From assembly GCA_964444365.1 (NCBI GenBank), contig CAYUHJ010000011.1, positions 4,714 to 68,713 of the forward strand: DNA of 64,000 nucleotides, read 5' to 3'. The position numbers and the translations under genes are program-made. Of this stretch, positions 14,814 through 24,070 are shown piece by piece; the stretch's first letter is position 1, and each line of letters begins with the position of its first letter. This stretch comes from CAYUHJ01 sp964444365. Its GTDB lineage: Bacteria; Planctomycetota; Planctomycetia; Gemmatales; Gemmataceae. The notes below the pieces were generated by a model, which searched no databases, was not told the DNA's origin, and was given only the letters and a program-made list of their open reading frames with translations.

Positions 14814-16709
14814 ATGGACCGGGCATGCCGGGCCGGATTGCTCACCGTCGGCCTCCTCGCCGGGATCGCCGGCTGTCACGCGGACGCCGCCAAGACCAGC
14901 ACGAGCCGGTCCCAGGCCGCCGAGGACGTCACTGAGAAGGACGCCCTCGCCACCGTCGGCCAGAAGACCGTCGTCGGCAACATGGAGCCGATCCCGGTCC
15001 ACGGCGTCGGCCTCGTCTACAACCTGAAGGGGACCGGCAGCAGCCCGCCGCCGGGCGAGCATCGGGCCGCCCTCGAAAACGCGATCCTGAAGCGAAAAGG
15101 CAACCCGAAAGACCTGCTCGACGCGCCGGGGAAGACCACCTCGCTCGTCTTCGTGTCCGCCGCCATTCCGCCGGGGGCGAAGGCCGGCGACCCGCTCGAC
15201 GTTCACATCACGCTGCCGCCGGGGAGCAAGACCACGAGCCTCAAGGGCGGCGTCCTGTACCCCTGCGATTTGACCAACGTCGAGTTCGCCGGCAACCTGC
15301 GGACGGCGATGGCCAACGGCGGCATGCCCACCGGCAAGGCTCCGGTTCTGGAGGGTAACACGCCGCTGACCGGGCACCGCCTCGCCGTCGCGGAAGGGCC
15401 GCTCGTGGCCGGCTCCACGGGGCCCGCGAAGGAAGGCTCCGACGAGCCGCCGCAGTTGAAGGCCGGCCGCATCTGGGGCGGGGCGAAGAACCTGCTCGAC
15501 CGCCCCTACTACTTCGTGATCGCGGACGACAACCCGCAGCCCCGGCTCGCGATGGTCGCCGCCGAACGGCTGAACACCACCTTCCACGCGGCGGGCGACG
15601 GGTTCGGCAAGATCGCGGACGCCAAGGTTCAGGGCAAGCCGCTGGTGATGACCAGCGTCCCGCCCGCGTACCGGCTCAACCACGCCCGGTTCCTGCTGGT
15701 CGCGCGGCAGGTGCCGCTCATCCCGACCGACACCGGGTCCGCGTACTACCGGCAACTCGAACACGACCTCGTCCGCCCGGAAACGACGCTGACGGCCGCG
15801 ATCAAGCTCGAAGCCCTGGGCGCGGACAGCCGCCAGTCGCTGCGGGTCGGCCTGCAGGCCGAGTCCCCGTGGGTCCGGTTCGCGTCGGCGGAGGCCCTCG
15901 CCTACCTCGGACACCCGGACGGGGCGAAGGACCTGGCGGAACTCGCCGAGAAACACCCGTCGCTGCGGTCGCACTGCCTGACGGCCCTGGCGTCGATGGA
16001 CGACGCCGTGTGCCTGGACCAGCTCGTCGAACTGATGAAGAAGGGGGACGCGTCGCTGCGGTACGGCGCGTTCCACGCCCTGCGGTCCGCGGACAAGAAC
16101 CACGACGCGGTGCGCGGCCGCAACATGAACAACTCGTTCTGGCTGCACCGCGTCGCGCCCGAGTCCGAGCCGATGGTCCACGTCGCGGTGGGCCAGCGGG
16201 CCGAAATCGTGGTGTACGGCACCGTCTGCCCGATGAAGGCCCCGTTCTCGTTCCCGGTGGGCAGCGAGTTCACCGTCGCCGCCAAGGAGGGGTCGGACGC
16301 CGTCACGGTCACCCGACTGACCACGAAGAACGGCGAGCCGGTCGCGGTCCCCGTCCAGTGCCGGGCCGACCTGCCGACGGTCCTCGCCGCCGTCGCCGAG
16401 ATGGGCGGGACGTACACCGAGGCCGTCGAACTGATCCGCCGGGCCGAGCAAGCCGACGCCCTGACCGCGGCGGTGGCCTACGACACGACCCCCCGCGGGC
16501 TGTCGCTGAACCAGTTGGCCCAGATCGCGCGGTCCGACCCGTCCCTGGAGCGGGCCGACCTGGAAGTCCAGCGGTCGCAGCGGGGCGACGTGGTGCCCGC
16601 CAGCTACGAACTCCCGACCGACGCCGACGCGCTGAAGGCCAAGCCGGTCGAACCCGCCGCCGACGGCCCGGCCCTGAACCGGCAACCGGGCAAGCTGTTC
16701 GGCAAGTAA
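14814..16709 (+). CDS. FlgI-like lipoprotein with HEAT-like repeats
   Basis: 631 residues. A lipoprotein signal ends in LLAGIAGC with Cys 21. The N-terminal half resembles the flagellar P-ring protein FlgI: PVHGVGLVYNLKGTG near the start, IPPGAKAGDPLDVHITLPPG, and SLKGGVLYPCDL. Around residues 340-430 there are HEAT-like helical pairs (WVRFASAEALAYLGHP, CLTALASMDDAVCLDQLVEL), which true FlgI lacks. A poly-G ribosome site precedes ATG 14814. No flagellar gene is nearby. Planctomycete genomes often carry such FlgI-like lipoproteins, so a role in flagella should not be assumed; a ring or envelope scaffold role is a guess. smc follows downstream after a hairpin. Confidence 0.8.
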   Translation: MDRACRAGLLTVGLLAGIAGCHADAAKTSTSRSQAAEDVTEKDALATVGQKTVVGNMEPIPVHGVGLVYNLKGTGSSPPPGEHRAALENAILKRKGNPKDLLDAPGKTTSLVFVSAAIPPGAKAGDPLDVHITLPPGSKTTSLKGGVLYPCDLTNVEFAGNLRTAMANGGMPTGKAPVLEGNTPLTGHRLAVAEGPLVAGSTGPAKEGSDEPPQLKAGRIWGGAKNLLDRPYYFVIADDNPQPRLAMVAAERLNTTFHAAGDGFGKIADAKVQGKPLVMTSVPPAYRLNHARFLLVARQVPLIPTDTGSAYYRQLEHDLVRPETTLTAAIKLEALGADSRQSLRVGLQAESPWVRFASAEALAYLGHPDGAKDLAELAEKHPSLRSHCLTALASMDDAVCLDQLVELMKKGDASLRYGAFHALRSADKNHDAVRGRNMNNSFWLHRVAPESEPMVHVAVGQRAEIVVYGTVCPMKAPFSFPVGSEFTVAAKEGSDAVTVTRLTTKNGEPVAVPVQCRADLPTVLAAVAEMGGTYTEAVELIRRAEQADALTAAVAYDTTPRGLSLNQLAQIARSDPSLERADLEVQRSQRGDVVPASYELPTDADALKAKPVEPAADGPALNRQPGKLFGK

Positions 16710-16718
16710 CACCCGAGA

Positions 16719-16776
16719 GTTTCAAGTTCCAGGTTTCAAGTTTCCGCCGTGAAACTCGAAACCTGGAACTTGAAAC
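16719..16776. repeat. 25-bp inverted repeat just before smc
   Basis: Arms 16719-16743 and 16752-16776 (GTTTCAAGTTCCAGGTTTCA and onward) pair at 24 of 25 positions around an 8-base loop. The arm ends nine bases before the smc ATG. It is much more AT-rich than its surroundings and has no T-run. It could end the upstream transcript, modulate smc translation or be a mobile repeat. Confidence 0.75.
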
Positions 16777-16785
16777 GTGAAGAGT

Positions 16786-19700
16786 ATGCTCACCCGTCTC
16801 GAACTCATCGGGTTCAAGTCCTTCGCCGACCGCACCCGGTTCGACTTCGCCCCCGGCGTCACCGCCGTCGTGGGGCCGAACGGGTCCGGCAAGTCCAACA
16901 TCGTCGACGCCGTCCGCTGGATTCTCGGCGAACAGTCCGCCAAGAACCTCCGCGGCGGCGAGATGACCGACGTCATCTTCAACGGCTCGTCGAACCGCAA
17001 GTCCCTCGGCATGGCCGAGGTGACGATGACGTTCGACAACGCCCGCCGCCAACTCGCCGCCGACTCCGACGAGGTGCAAGTCACCCGCCGCGTCTACCGC
17101 GACGGCGAGGGTGAGTACGCGATCAACGGCAAGGGCTGCCGCCTGAAGGACGTGAAAGACCTCTTCCTCGGCAGCGGGGCGGGGCACGGCGCGTACAGCA
17201 TCATCGAGCAAGGCCGCGTCGACGCGCTGCTCGCCGCCAGCACCAAGGACCGCCGCACGATCTTCGAGGAAGCGGCCGGGATCAGCCGGTTCAAGGTGAA
17301 GAAGCTCGAAACGATCCGCAAGCTGGAGCGCGTCGACGGCGACCTGACACGGGTCCGCGACATCCTCGGCGAACTCGAAGCCCAACTCCGCACGCTGCGG
17401 TTGCAAGCCGCGAAAGCCCAGCGATTCCAGGAGTACACGACCCGCCTGCGCGACCTGCGAGTGGCAACCGGCCTCGCGGAGTTCCGCCAGCTTTCGAGGC
17501 AGCTCGAAGCGGAGGAAACCGCCCTCGCCGCGCTGAAGCACGAACTCGCCGACTCGACGGCCCGCACGGACGCCGCAGAAAAACACCTTCAGCAATTGAA
17601 CTGGGACCTGTCCCGCACCGAGGACTCGCTCCGCCACCACGAGGCGAGGCTGGCCGACGCCCGGCAGCAAATCGCGTCCCAGGAATCCACGGCGAAGACC
17701 GAACGCGCCCAGACCGCGAACCTCGAAGCCGAGGTGCTGCGGCTCGCGAAACAGCGGGCCGACCTGGGGTTTCGCATCAAGGCCCTGGAAGCCGACGCGG
17801 TGAAATCGGCGGCCGATCTCGCCGCGACTTCGGAGCGGGCTGCCGCGGAAGAAGCCCGCGCCGCCGCGGCCGCCGAGGCCCTCGCCGCCGTCGGTGCCCA
17901 CATCGCGGACCTCGCCCGGCGGTCGCAGGCCGACCGCGAGTTGCAGTTCGACCTCGTCGGCCGGTCGGCGAAGGCCCACTCGGACGCCGACACGAACCGC
18001 ACGCAGGCCGAACGGTTGACCCGAGAGTTGCAGCGCAAGAAGGCAGACGCCGACCACGCCGCCGCCCGCTTCGACGCGATCGAGGCCGCCCTCGCGGACC
18101 TGTCCCGCTCGGACGCCGACGTCCGCAACCGCCTCGGTGACGCCCGGGTGTCACTCGCCGCGCACACGGCCGCCCGCGACGGGTTGCGAGCCCGGGCCGA
18201 CGAGTTGCAAGCGGAGCTGGAAACCCTTCGCGAGCAACGCAGCGCCCTCCGCGGCCGGGCCGACGTGCTCGAAGGGTTGGAGAAGTCGCTGGAGGGCTTT
18301 GGTGCCGGCGTCCGGGCCGTCGTGCAGCGGATCGCCGCGGGCGAGTCCGAGCTGTCCGCGGGAATCCTGGGTCTGGTCGCCGACGTGCTGAGCGTCCCCC
18401 GCGAACTCGCCGCCCTCGTCGACATCGTGCTCGGGGAAACGTCGCAGCGGTTCGTGACGCGCGACCGGGACTCGCTCGCGACCGTGTTGCGGGTGCTCGG
18501 TGAAGTGCCGGGGCGCGTGGGGTTCGTGCCGCTTCTGTCTCCCTCCCCCTTGAGGGGGGAGGGTTGGGGCGGGGGTGAAAGCTCCCTCCCTGCTGAAGTC
18601 TCCACCCCCCACCCTAACCCTCCCCCGCAAGGGGGGAGGGAACCAGAAGGGTCGGGGCAGCGGTTGCCGCTCTCCCCCCCACCCATCCCCCTCTCCGCGG
18701 TCGTGCGGTCCGACCTCCCCGGCCTGGCGCACCAACTGCTCGGCGGTGTCGTCCTCGCCGACTCGCTCGCCCGCGCGCGGGAACTGGCCGCCGACTTCCC
18801 CCACCTGCGGTTCGTCACACGGGCGGGCGAATTGCTCGAACCCGACGGCTCCGTCACCGTCGGCCCGCCGCGGACGGAGGCGGGGATTCTGTCGCGAAAG
18901 AGCGAACTCCGCGAACTTCGGGGGCAGGCGCTCGCGCTCGACGCCGCCATCCGTGACACCGAGGCGTCACAGTCCGAACTCCGGAGGGAAGCGGATTCCC
19001 ACGACGCGCCGATCCGTGCCCGCGAAGCGGAAATCGCGACCCTCTCGGGCGAGGCCGGCACGCTCCGTGATCAGATCCTCGAACAGCGGCAGGTGCAGCA
19101 GCAACTCGCCGAGAAGATCGACCTGCTCGCGGCAGAGGCGGGCGTGATCGAAGGTGAACGCGCGAAAGCCGCCGCCGCCGCGGACGCCGCCGCCACCCAG
19201 GCCGCCGCCGCGGACCGCGAAGCCGCCGACGTGAAGGCCCGACTCGAACAGGCCGCCGCCGACCTGGCCGCCGCCGAGAGGGACCGCGAACGCCGGCAGC
19301 AGGACAACACCGACGCCCAGGTCGCCCTCAGTCGCGTCCGCGAACAACTCGCCGGGCTTCGCAAGAAGCGGGACGAGATCGACGCCGAGATTCGCGCCCG
19401 CCGCATCGACGGCGTCAACGCCTCGTCGTCGGAGCGGTCGGCCCGCCTGAAACTCGCCGAGTCCCGGCTCGCCACGCTTCGGGCCACCGCCCTGGCCGCG
19501 TCCGCGTATTCGGACAAGGAAGTCCGCGAGCGACAGGTCGCCGACCTGTCCGCGTCACGGGACAAAATCCGGGCCGAGCGCGAGACGATTCAATCGGACT
19601 TGAAGCAGACCCGCGCCGCGTGGAAGGACCGCCACGAGGCCGCCCACGCGCGGGACCTCGCGGCCAACGAACTCCGCTCCCGACGGGACGCGATCGCCTC

Positions 19701-20442
19701 CCGCGTCCGGGACGACTACCAGATCGAACTCGCGGACCTCGGCGAGACCGCGGACCCGCCGGTCGACTCGGCCGCGGAAATCGCCGACCTCCGCAAGAAA
19801 CTCGACAAGCTCGGCAGCGTCAACCTCGACGCCCTGACAGAACTCGCAGAGGTCGAGGGCCGCGAACGCGACCTCCGCGCCCAGCACGACGACCTCGCGG
19901 ACGCCCGCAAGAAACTGCAAGGGATCATCGACCAGATCAACACCGACAGCCGCAAACTGTTCGCCGACACCCTGGCGACGATCCGCGTCCACTTCCAGGA
20001 ACTGTTCCGCAAACTCTTTGCCGGCGGCATGGCGGACATCGTCCTCGAAAACGAGGCGGACATCCTCGAAAGCGGCATCGAGATCACGGCCCGCCCGCCG
20101 GGGAAAGAGCTCCGCAGCCTGTCGCTGCTCAGCGGCGGGGAGAAGGCCCTCACGGCCGTCGCCCTGCTGCTCGCGATCTTCCACAGCAAGCCGAGCCCGT
20201 TCTGCCTGCTCGACGAGGTCGACGCGGCCATGGACGAGGCGAACACCCAACGGCTGGCCCAGGCGTTGAAGGAATTCTCCGACCGCAGCCAGTTCATCGT
20301 CATCACGCACAAGAAGCGGACGATGGCCGTCGCCGACGTGCTCTACGGGGTGACGATGCAGGAAGGCGGCGTCTCGCGGCAGGTGGCCGTCCGGTTCGAG
20401 GACTGGCCGGACGAGGGGACGGCGGCCGCGAAGGCGGCGTGA
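16786..20442 (+). CDS. smc: Chromosome segregation ATPase SMC
   Basis: 1218 residues, the size and order of a full SMC: head half with Walker A GPNGSGKS (30-37), coiled coil to about 500, hinge about 500-700, returning coil, then the second head half with the ABC signature LLSGGEKALTAVALLLAIF (about 1114-1132) and Walker B FCLLDEVDAAMDEAN (about 1139-1153). SMC dimers with ScpA/ScpB load on DNA and organise the chromosome; scpA and scpB are not in this window. ATG 16786 is chosen; GTG 16777 is possible. The hinge contains an odd Pro/Gly/Ser-rich insertion of about 50 residues (about 583-636) encoded by a family C palindromic element (18541-18640). The frame is kept. Confidence 0.96.
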   Translation: MLTRLELIGFKSFADRTRFDFAPGVTAVVGPNGSGKSNIVDAVRWILGEQSAKNLRGGEMTDVIFNGSSNRKSLGMAEVTMTFDNARRQLAADSDEVQVTRRVYRDGEGEYAINGKGCRLKDVKDLFLGSGAGHGAYSIIEQGRVDALLAASTKDRRTIFEEAAGISRFKVKKLETIRKLERVDGDLTRVRDILGELEAQLRTLRLQAAKAQRFQEYTTRLRDLRVATGLAEFRQLSRQLEAEETALAALKHELADSTARTDAAEKHLQQLNWDLSRTEDSLRHHEARLADARQQIASQESTAKTERAQTANLEAEVLRLAKQRADLGFRIKALEADAVKSAADLAATSERAAAEEARAAAAAEALAAVGAHIADLARRSQADRELQFDLVGRSAKAHSDADTNRTQAERLTRELQRKKADADHAAARFDAIEAALADLSRSDADVRNRLGDARVSLAAHTAARDGLRARADELQAELETLREQRSALRGRADVLEGLEKSLEGFGAGVRAVVQRIAAGESELSAGILGLVADVLSVPRELAALVDIVLGETSQRFVTRDRDSLATVLRVLGEVPGRVGFVPLLSPSPLRGEGWGGGESSLPAEVSTPHPNPPPQGGREPEGSGQRLPLSPPPIPLSAVVRSDLPGLAHQLLGGVVLADSLARARELAADFPHLRFVTRAGELLEPDGSVTVGPPRTEAGILSRKSELRELRGQALALDAAIRDTEASQSELRREADSHDAPIRAREAEIATLSGEAGTLRDQILEQRQVQQQLAEKIDLLAAEAGVIEGERAKAAAAADAAATQAAAADREAADVKARLEQAAADLAAAERDRERRQQDNTDAQVALSRVREQLAGLRKKRDEIDAEIRARRIDGVNASSSERSARLKLAESRLATLRATALAASAYSDKEVRERQVADLSASRDKIRAERETIQSDLKQTRAAWKDRHEAAHARDLAANELRSRRDAIASRVRDDYQIELADLGETADPPVDSAAEIADLRKKLDKLGSVNLDALTELAEVEGRERDLRAQHDDLADARKKLQGIIDQINTDSRKLFADTLATIRVHFQELFRKLFAGGMADIVLENEADILESGIEITARPPGKELRSLSLLSGGEKALTAVALLLAIFHSKPSPFCLLDEVDAAMDEANTQRLAQALKEFSDRSQFIVITHKKRTMAVADVLYGVTMQEGGVSRQVAVRFEDWPDEGTAAAKAA
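18541..18640. repeat. Family C palindromic element inside smc, locus 2
   Basis: Left hairpin CCCTCCCCCTTGAGGGGGGA and right hairpin TCCCCCGCAAGGGGGGAGGG are inverted copies of each other, extending outward-in through TTGGGGCGGGGGT and ACCCCCCACCCTAA, so the element has ~37-bp inverted ends. It resembles the intergenic element at 46509-46605 yet lies in the SMC hinge coding sequence, translated as SPSPLRGEGWGGG and HPNPPPQGG. Confidence 0.85.
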
Positions 20443-20631
20443 CGACGCCAACAACGCTCAACGGACGATATACCCGAACGACCGTCCAAAACAACAGGGA
20501 CACCCTTCGGCCCGCACTTCTTCTTTCGCCGCGGCGACATTATCCTGAACCCCGCCCCCGGACCGCGTGTCCGGGAATCGGCGACGCCCGTGGTAAGGGC
20601 GTGCCTGCCTCGAACGGAGTCAGCCCGTCTC

Positions 20632-22905
20632 ATGGTCGCTCTCAAACTCCCCGACGGTTCCGTCCGCGAAGTCCCCGCCGGTGCCCGCCCCCGCGACGTG
20701 GCCGAGTCGATCGGTAAGCGACTCGCCCAGGCGTGCGTGGCCGCGAAAGTCAACGGGCAGATCGTCGACCTCGACCGCGAGATCACTCCGCCCGCCGACG
20801 CGGGGGGCTCGCCCGTCGAGTTCCAGCTGCTCACCGACAAGGACAAGGATTCGCTCGACGTGCTGCGGCACAGCACCGCGCACATCATGGCCCGAGCCGT
20901 CATGCGGCTCTTCCCCGGCACCCAGCTGGCCTTCGGCCCGACCACCGACACCGGCTTCTACTACGACATCGACAGCCCGACCCCGATCACCGAGGCGGAC
21001 TTCCCGCGGATCGAAGCCGAGATGGCGAAGATCATCAAGGAAGCCGAGCCGTTCGAGCGGTTCGAGCAGAGCATCCCCGACGGCCGGCAACTCATCGCGG
21101 ACCTCAAGCAGCCGCTCAAAGTCGAGCACATCGACGAGTCGCTGAAAGATTACGGCAGCATCAGCTTTTATCGCCAGGGGGAGTTCATCGACCTGTGTCG
21201 CGGGCCGCACATCCCGCACGCGGGCAAGGTCGGGGCGTTCAAGCTGCTCAGCATCGCCGGGGCGTACTGGAAGGGGGACGCGAGCAAGACCCAGCTTCAA
21301 CGGCTGTACGGCACCGCGTTCTTCGAGAAGAAGCAACTCGACGAATACCTCAAGCAAGTCGAGGAAGCGAAGAAGCGCGACCACCGCGTGCTCGGCAAGC
21401 AACTGAAGCTCTTCACCATCAGCCAGGTCGCCGGGCAGGGGCTGATCCTGTGGATGCCGAAGGGGGCGACCGTCCGGCACCTGCTGGAGTCGTTCATCCG
21501 CGACGAGCTGGTGAAGCGCGGCTACTCGCCGGTGTACACCCCACACATCGGCAACCTGAACCTCTACCGCACCAGCGGCCACTTCCCGTACTACGCGGAC
21601 GCCCAGTTCCCGCCGATGTACATGAACCCGCTCGTGCAGACCGTCGACACCTGGTTCACCCTGCTCGAAAAGAACCTCCTCACCGACGCGCAGGAGAAGG
21701 CGTTTCTGGCGGTTGTCGATGCGGTCGCGGAAGGGAAGTCGCCGGAATCGCCGGACCAGGACATCCCACGTTACACCTTCGCCGACGTGAAACTCGACGC
21801 CATCGCGCTCCGCACCGAGTACCGCGAGGCGAAGGATGCCGACGCTCGGAAGGCCGTGCTGAAGGCGTGGATGTCCGGGCAGGAAGGCTACCTCCTCAAG
21901 CCGATGAACTGCCCGCACCACATCCAGATCTTCAAGGCCGGGCCGAAGAGCTATCGCGACCTCCCGATCAAGCTCGCGGAGTTCGGCACCGTCTACCGCT
22001 TCGAGCAAAGCGGCGAACTCGGCGGCATGACCCGCGTCCGCGGCTTCACCCAGGACGACGCGCACCTGTTCGTCACCCCGGAGCAGGTGGAAGAGATTCT
22101 CCGCTCCGAAATCGAACTGGTGCTGTTCGTGCTGAAGACTCTCGGACTGAACGATTACCGCGTTCGCGTCTCGGTCCGCGACCCGGAATCGAGCAAGTAC
22201 GTCGGCCCGCCGGCGCTGTGGGAGAAGGCGGAAAAGACCCTCACCGACATCGTGGCGAGTACCGACCTGAAGTACGCCATCGGCGTCGGCGAGGCGGCGT
22301 TCTACGGACCGAAGATCGACTTCATCGTCCGCGACTGCATCGGCCGGGAGTGGCAGCTCGGCACCGTGCAACTCGACTACAACCTGCCCGAACGCTTCCA
22401 GCTGGAGTACGTCGGGGCGGACAACACCACCCACCGGCCCGTGATGATCCACCGCGCCCCGTTCGGCAGCATGGAGCGGTTCTGCGGCATCCTCATCGAG
22501 CACTTCGCCGGCGCGTTCCCGCTGTGGCTCGCCCCGGAGCAGGCGCGGGTGCTCACCATCTCGGAGAAGTCGAACGAGTACGGCCAGAAGATCGAGGCGG
22601 AACTGAAGGCCGCCGGGTTCCGCGTGACCGGCGACTACCGCAGCGAGAAGATCAACGCGAAGGTGGCGGTCGGCTCGCTGGAGAAGGTGCCGTACCTGCT
22701 CGTCGTCGGCGAGAAGGACGCCGCCGCCGGCACCGTCGCCGTGCGGGACGAGTCGATCCCGGACCAGAACAAGCGCAACCTCGGGCCAAAACCGCTGGCC
22801 GAGGTGATCGCGCTGTTCCGGGCGGAGATCGACGAGAAGCGCATCCGCAATGTCAGCACCGCGACCGCCGCCGTCGAAGGCGGGGCCGCGAAGTTCGAGG
22901 GGTAG
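20632..22905 (+). CDS. thrS: Threonyl-tRNA synthetase
   Basis: 757 residues from ATG 20632. It charges tRNA-Thr in the cytoplasm. TGS domain about 1-62; editing domain about 80-240 with the HSTAH (HxxxH) motif and FIDLCRGPHIPH; class II catalytic core about 290-650 with zinc ligands in KPMNCPHHIQIF, DDAHLF and VMIHRAPFGSMERF; anticodon-binding domain at the end (VLTISEKSNEYGQKIEAELK). Typical ThrRS is about 640 residues; the excess lies mostly between SGHFPYYADAQFPP and GYLLKPMNCP, where about 90 residues (about 328-418) are inserted in the core. I recall similar insertions in other planctomycete ThrRS but cannot confirm. The 3' end has a decayed relative at 24071-24157. Confidence 0.96.
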   Translation: MVALKLPDGSVREVPAGARPRDVAESIGKRLAQACVAAKVNGQIVDLDREITPPADAGGSPVEFQLLTDKDKDSLDVLRHSTAHIMARAVMRLFPGTQLAFGPTTDTGFYYDIDSPTPITEADFPRIEAEMAKIIKEAEPFERFEQSIPDGRQLIADLKQPLKVEHIDESLKDYGSISFYRQGEFIDLCRGPHIPHAGKVGAFKLLSIAGAYWKGDASKTQLQRLYGTAFFEKKQLDEYLKQVEEAKKRDHRVLGKQLKLFTISQVAGQGLILWMPKGATVRHLLESFIRDELVKRGYSPVYTPHIGNLNLYRTSGHFPYYADAQFPPMYMNPLVQTVDTWFTLLEKNLLTDAQEKAFLAVVDAVAEGKSPESPDQDIPRYTFADVKLDAIALRTEYREAKDADARKAVLKAWMSGQEGYLLKPMNCPHHIQIFKAGPKSYRDLPIKLAEFGTVYRFEQSGELGGMTRVRGFTQDDAHLFVTPEQVEEILRSEIELVLFVLKTLGLNDYRVRVSVRDPESSKYVGPPALWEKAEKTLTDIVASTDLKYAIGVGEAAFYGPKIDFIVRDCIGREWQLGTVQLDYNLPERFQLEYVGADNTTHRPVMIHRAPFGSMERFCGILIEHFAGAFPLWLAPEQARVLTISEKSNEYGQKIEAELKAAGFRVTGDYRSEKINAKVAVGSLEKVPYLLVVGEKDAAAGTVAVRDESIPDQNKRNLGPKPLAEVIALFRAEIDEKRIRNVSTATAAVEGGAAKFEG

Positions 22906-22907
22906 CC

Positions 22908-24068
22908 GTGTCCGACGACGAACTCGCATTCTTGCGGGCGATTCGCGCGAACCCGGCCGACCCCGTGGTTCGCCTCGCGTTCGCCGACTGGCTCGATGAA
23001 CACGACCGCCCCGAGAGAGCTGAACTGGTTCGCGTCCAAGTCGAACTCGAACCCGTCCGGTTTGAACTTGACCGCGAACGGGTTCGCGAACTGCTCGACC
23101 GCGAGGAAGAAATTCTCCTCTCGGCCGACGAGACGTGGTTCGGGACTTCCCTCCGGAGCGAACCACCAGAGGGCCTGGGAGCTTATTTCGGCCCTTTCTT
23201 CCGCGGTGGGGTGATCGAGTACGCTTGTCTCTCCCTGGATATGCTGCTATCCCGTGGCGAAGCGCTGTTGGCCGAGCACCCGACGATCCGCGAACTCGCC
23301 GTCTACTTCGTCAACGGTCGCGGGACGGAACTTGCTGGGTGTGAACTCCTCGACAAACTGGACATCCTCGAAATCGCCGACTGGGTCACAGAGGAAGATG
23401 CGGCCGCACTGCTGTCGTCTCCACACGTTCGTGGCAGGCAAGTCCTGCGAGTGTGGGATGAACGAGATGATGATCCGGAACTGATCTGGTGGGAACTCGC
23501 CGATGCATGGCCCGCCGGTGTCCGCATCGAACTTTGGGATCTCCACAACGGCCCGGAATCGACCTGGGCTCAATCCTGGAACGAGACGCTGGTCCGGAGT
23601 TTCGCGAACGCGGGACGGTCGCTGTCCGTCGTCATGCCGCGGACCTTCCGCTTCCCACTACGACCGGAAGGGGAACAGAACCTGTACGCTGGTCGCCTCG
23701 GTGACGGACGTCCGGTCCTGATCGGGTACGGGATCGACTCGCGATACCCGCTCACGCTCGCCGTATTTGACGAGGATGGGAACCTCGTCGAAACAATCCA
23801 ACCGCCCGACCCTGGTCCCGAGATCGCAAGCGACCTGAACTGGCTTGCGGATCAGTTCGGCTTTCGGCAAGAGTTGATCTGGGTCCGCGAGTTCACGACG
23901 CCTTCCGGCCTCGGAGTGAACCTGTGGTCAAACAGCTTGCGAGAATGCGCATCCCGGCTCGATGACAGCTTCGATCTGTGGGACTGGCTTCACCACGGAA
24001 CGTTCACAATTTCGTGGTGCAACAGCCCCTGGGCGAGTCGGCGGACGGGACGGATCACGGCCACCTGA
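22908..24068 (+). CDS. TIGR02996-domain protein
   Basis: 386 residues from GTG 22908, two bases after the thrS stop, with GAGGGG 22897-22902 as ribosome site. The first ~45 residues match TIGR02996, a Gemmata-lineage domain with the pattern FLRAIRANPADPVVRLAFAD followed by WLDEHDRPERAELVRVQ. In other members this domain precedes leucine-rich repeats; here the middle (TIRELAVYFVNGRG, LLDKLDILEIADWVTEEDAA) could be one or two degenerate repeats, and the last ~200 residues are unassigned. The role of the domain is unknown. The gene sits between thrS and a remnant of the thrS 3' end, which suggests it arrived by insertion or duplication. Confidence 0.82.
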   Translation: MSDDELAFLRAIRANPADPVVRLAFADWLDEHDRPERAELVRVQVELEPVRFELDRERVRELLDREEEILLSADETWFGTSLRSEPPEGLGAYFGPFFRGGVIEYACLSLDMLLSRGEALLAEHPTIRELAVYFVNGRGTELAGCELLDKLDILEIADWVTEEDAAALLSSPHVRGRQVLRVWDERDDDPELIWWELADAWPAGVRIELWDLHNGPESTWAQSWNETLVRSFANAGRSLSVVMPRTFRFPLRPEGEQNLYAGRLGDGRPVLIGYGIDSRYPLTLAVFDEDGNLVETIQPPDPGPEIASDLNWLADQFGFRQELIWVREFTTPSGLGVNLWSNSLRECASRLDDSFDLWDWLHHGTFTISWCNSPWASRRTGRITAT

Positions 24069-24070
24069 CG

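Noticed and set aside
14814..16709. Evidence for a flagellar gene cluster
   Set aside because: Only one FlgI-like lipoprotein with extra repeats; no other flagellar gene is present, so flagellar function is not claimed.
20620..23166. Open reading frame of 848 codons on the minus strand
   Set aside because: Antisense to thrS, whose motifs are beyond doubt; the frame shows no domain.
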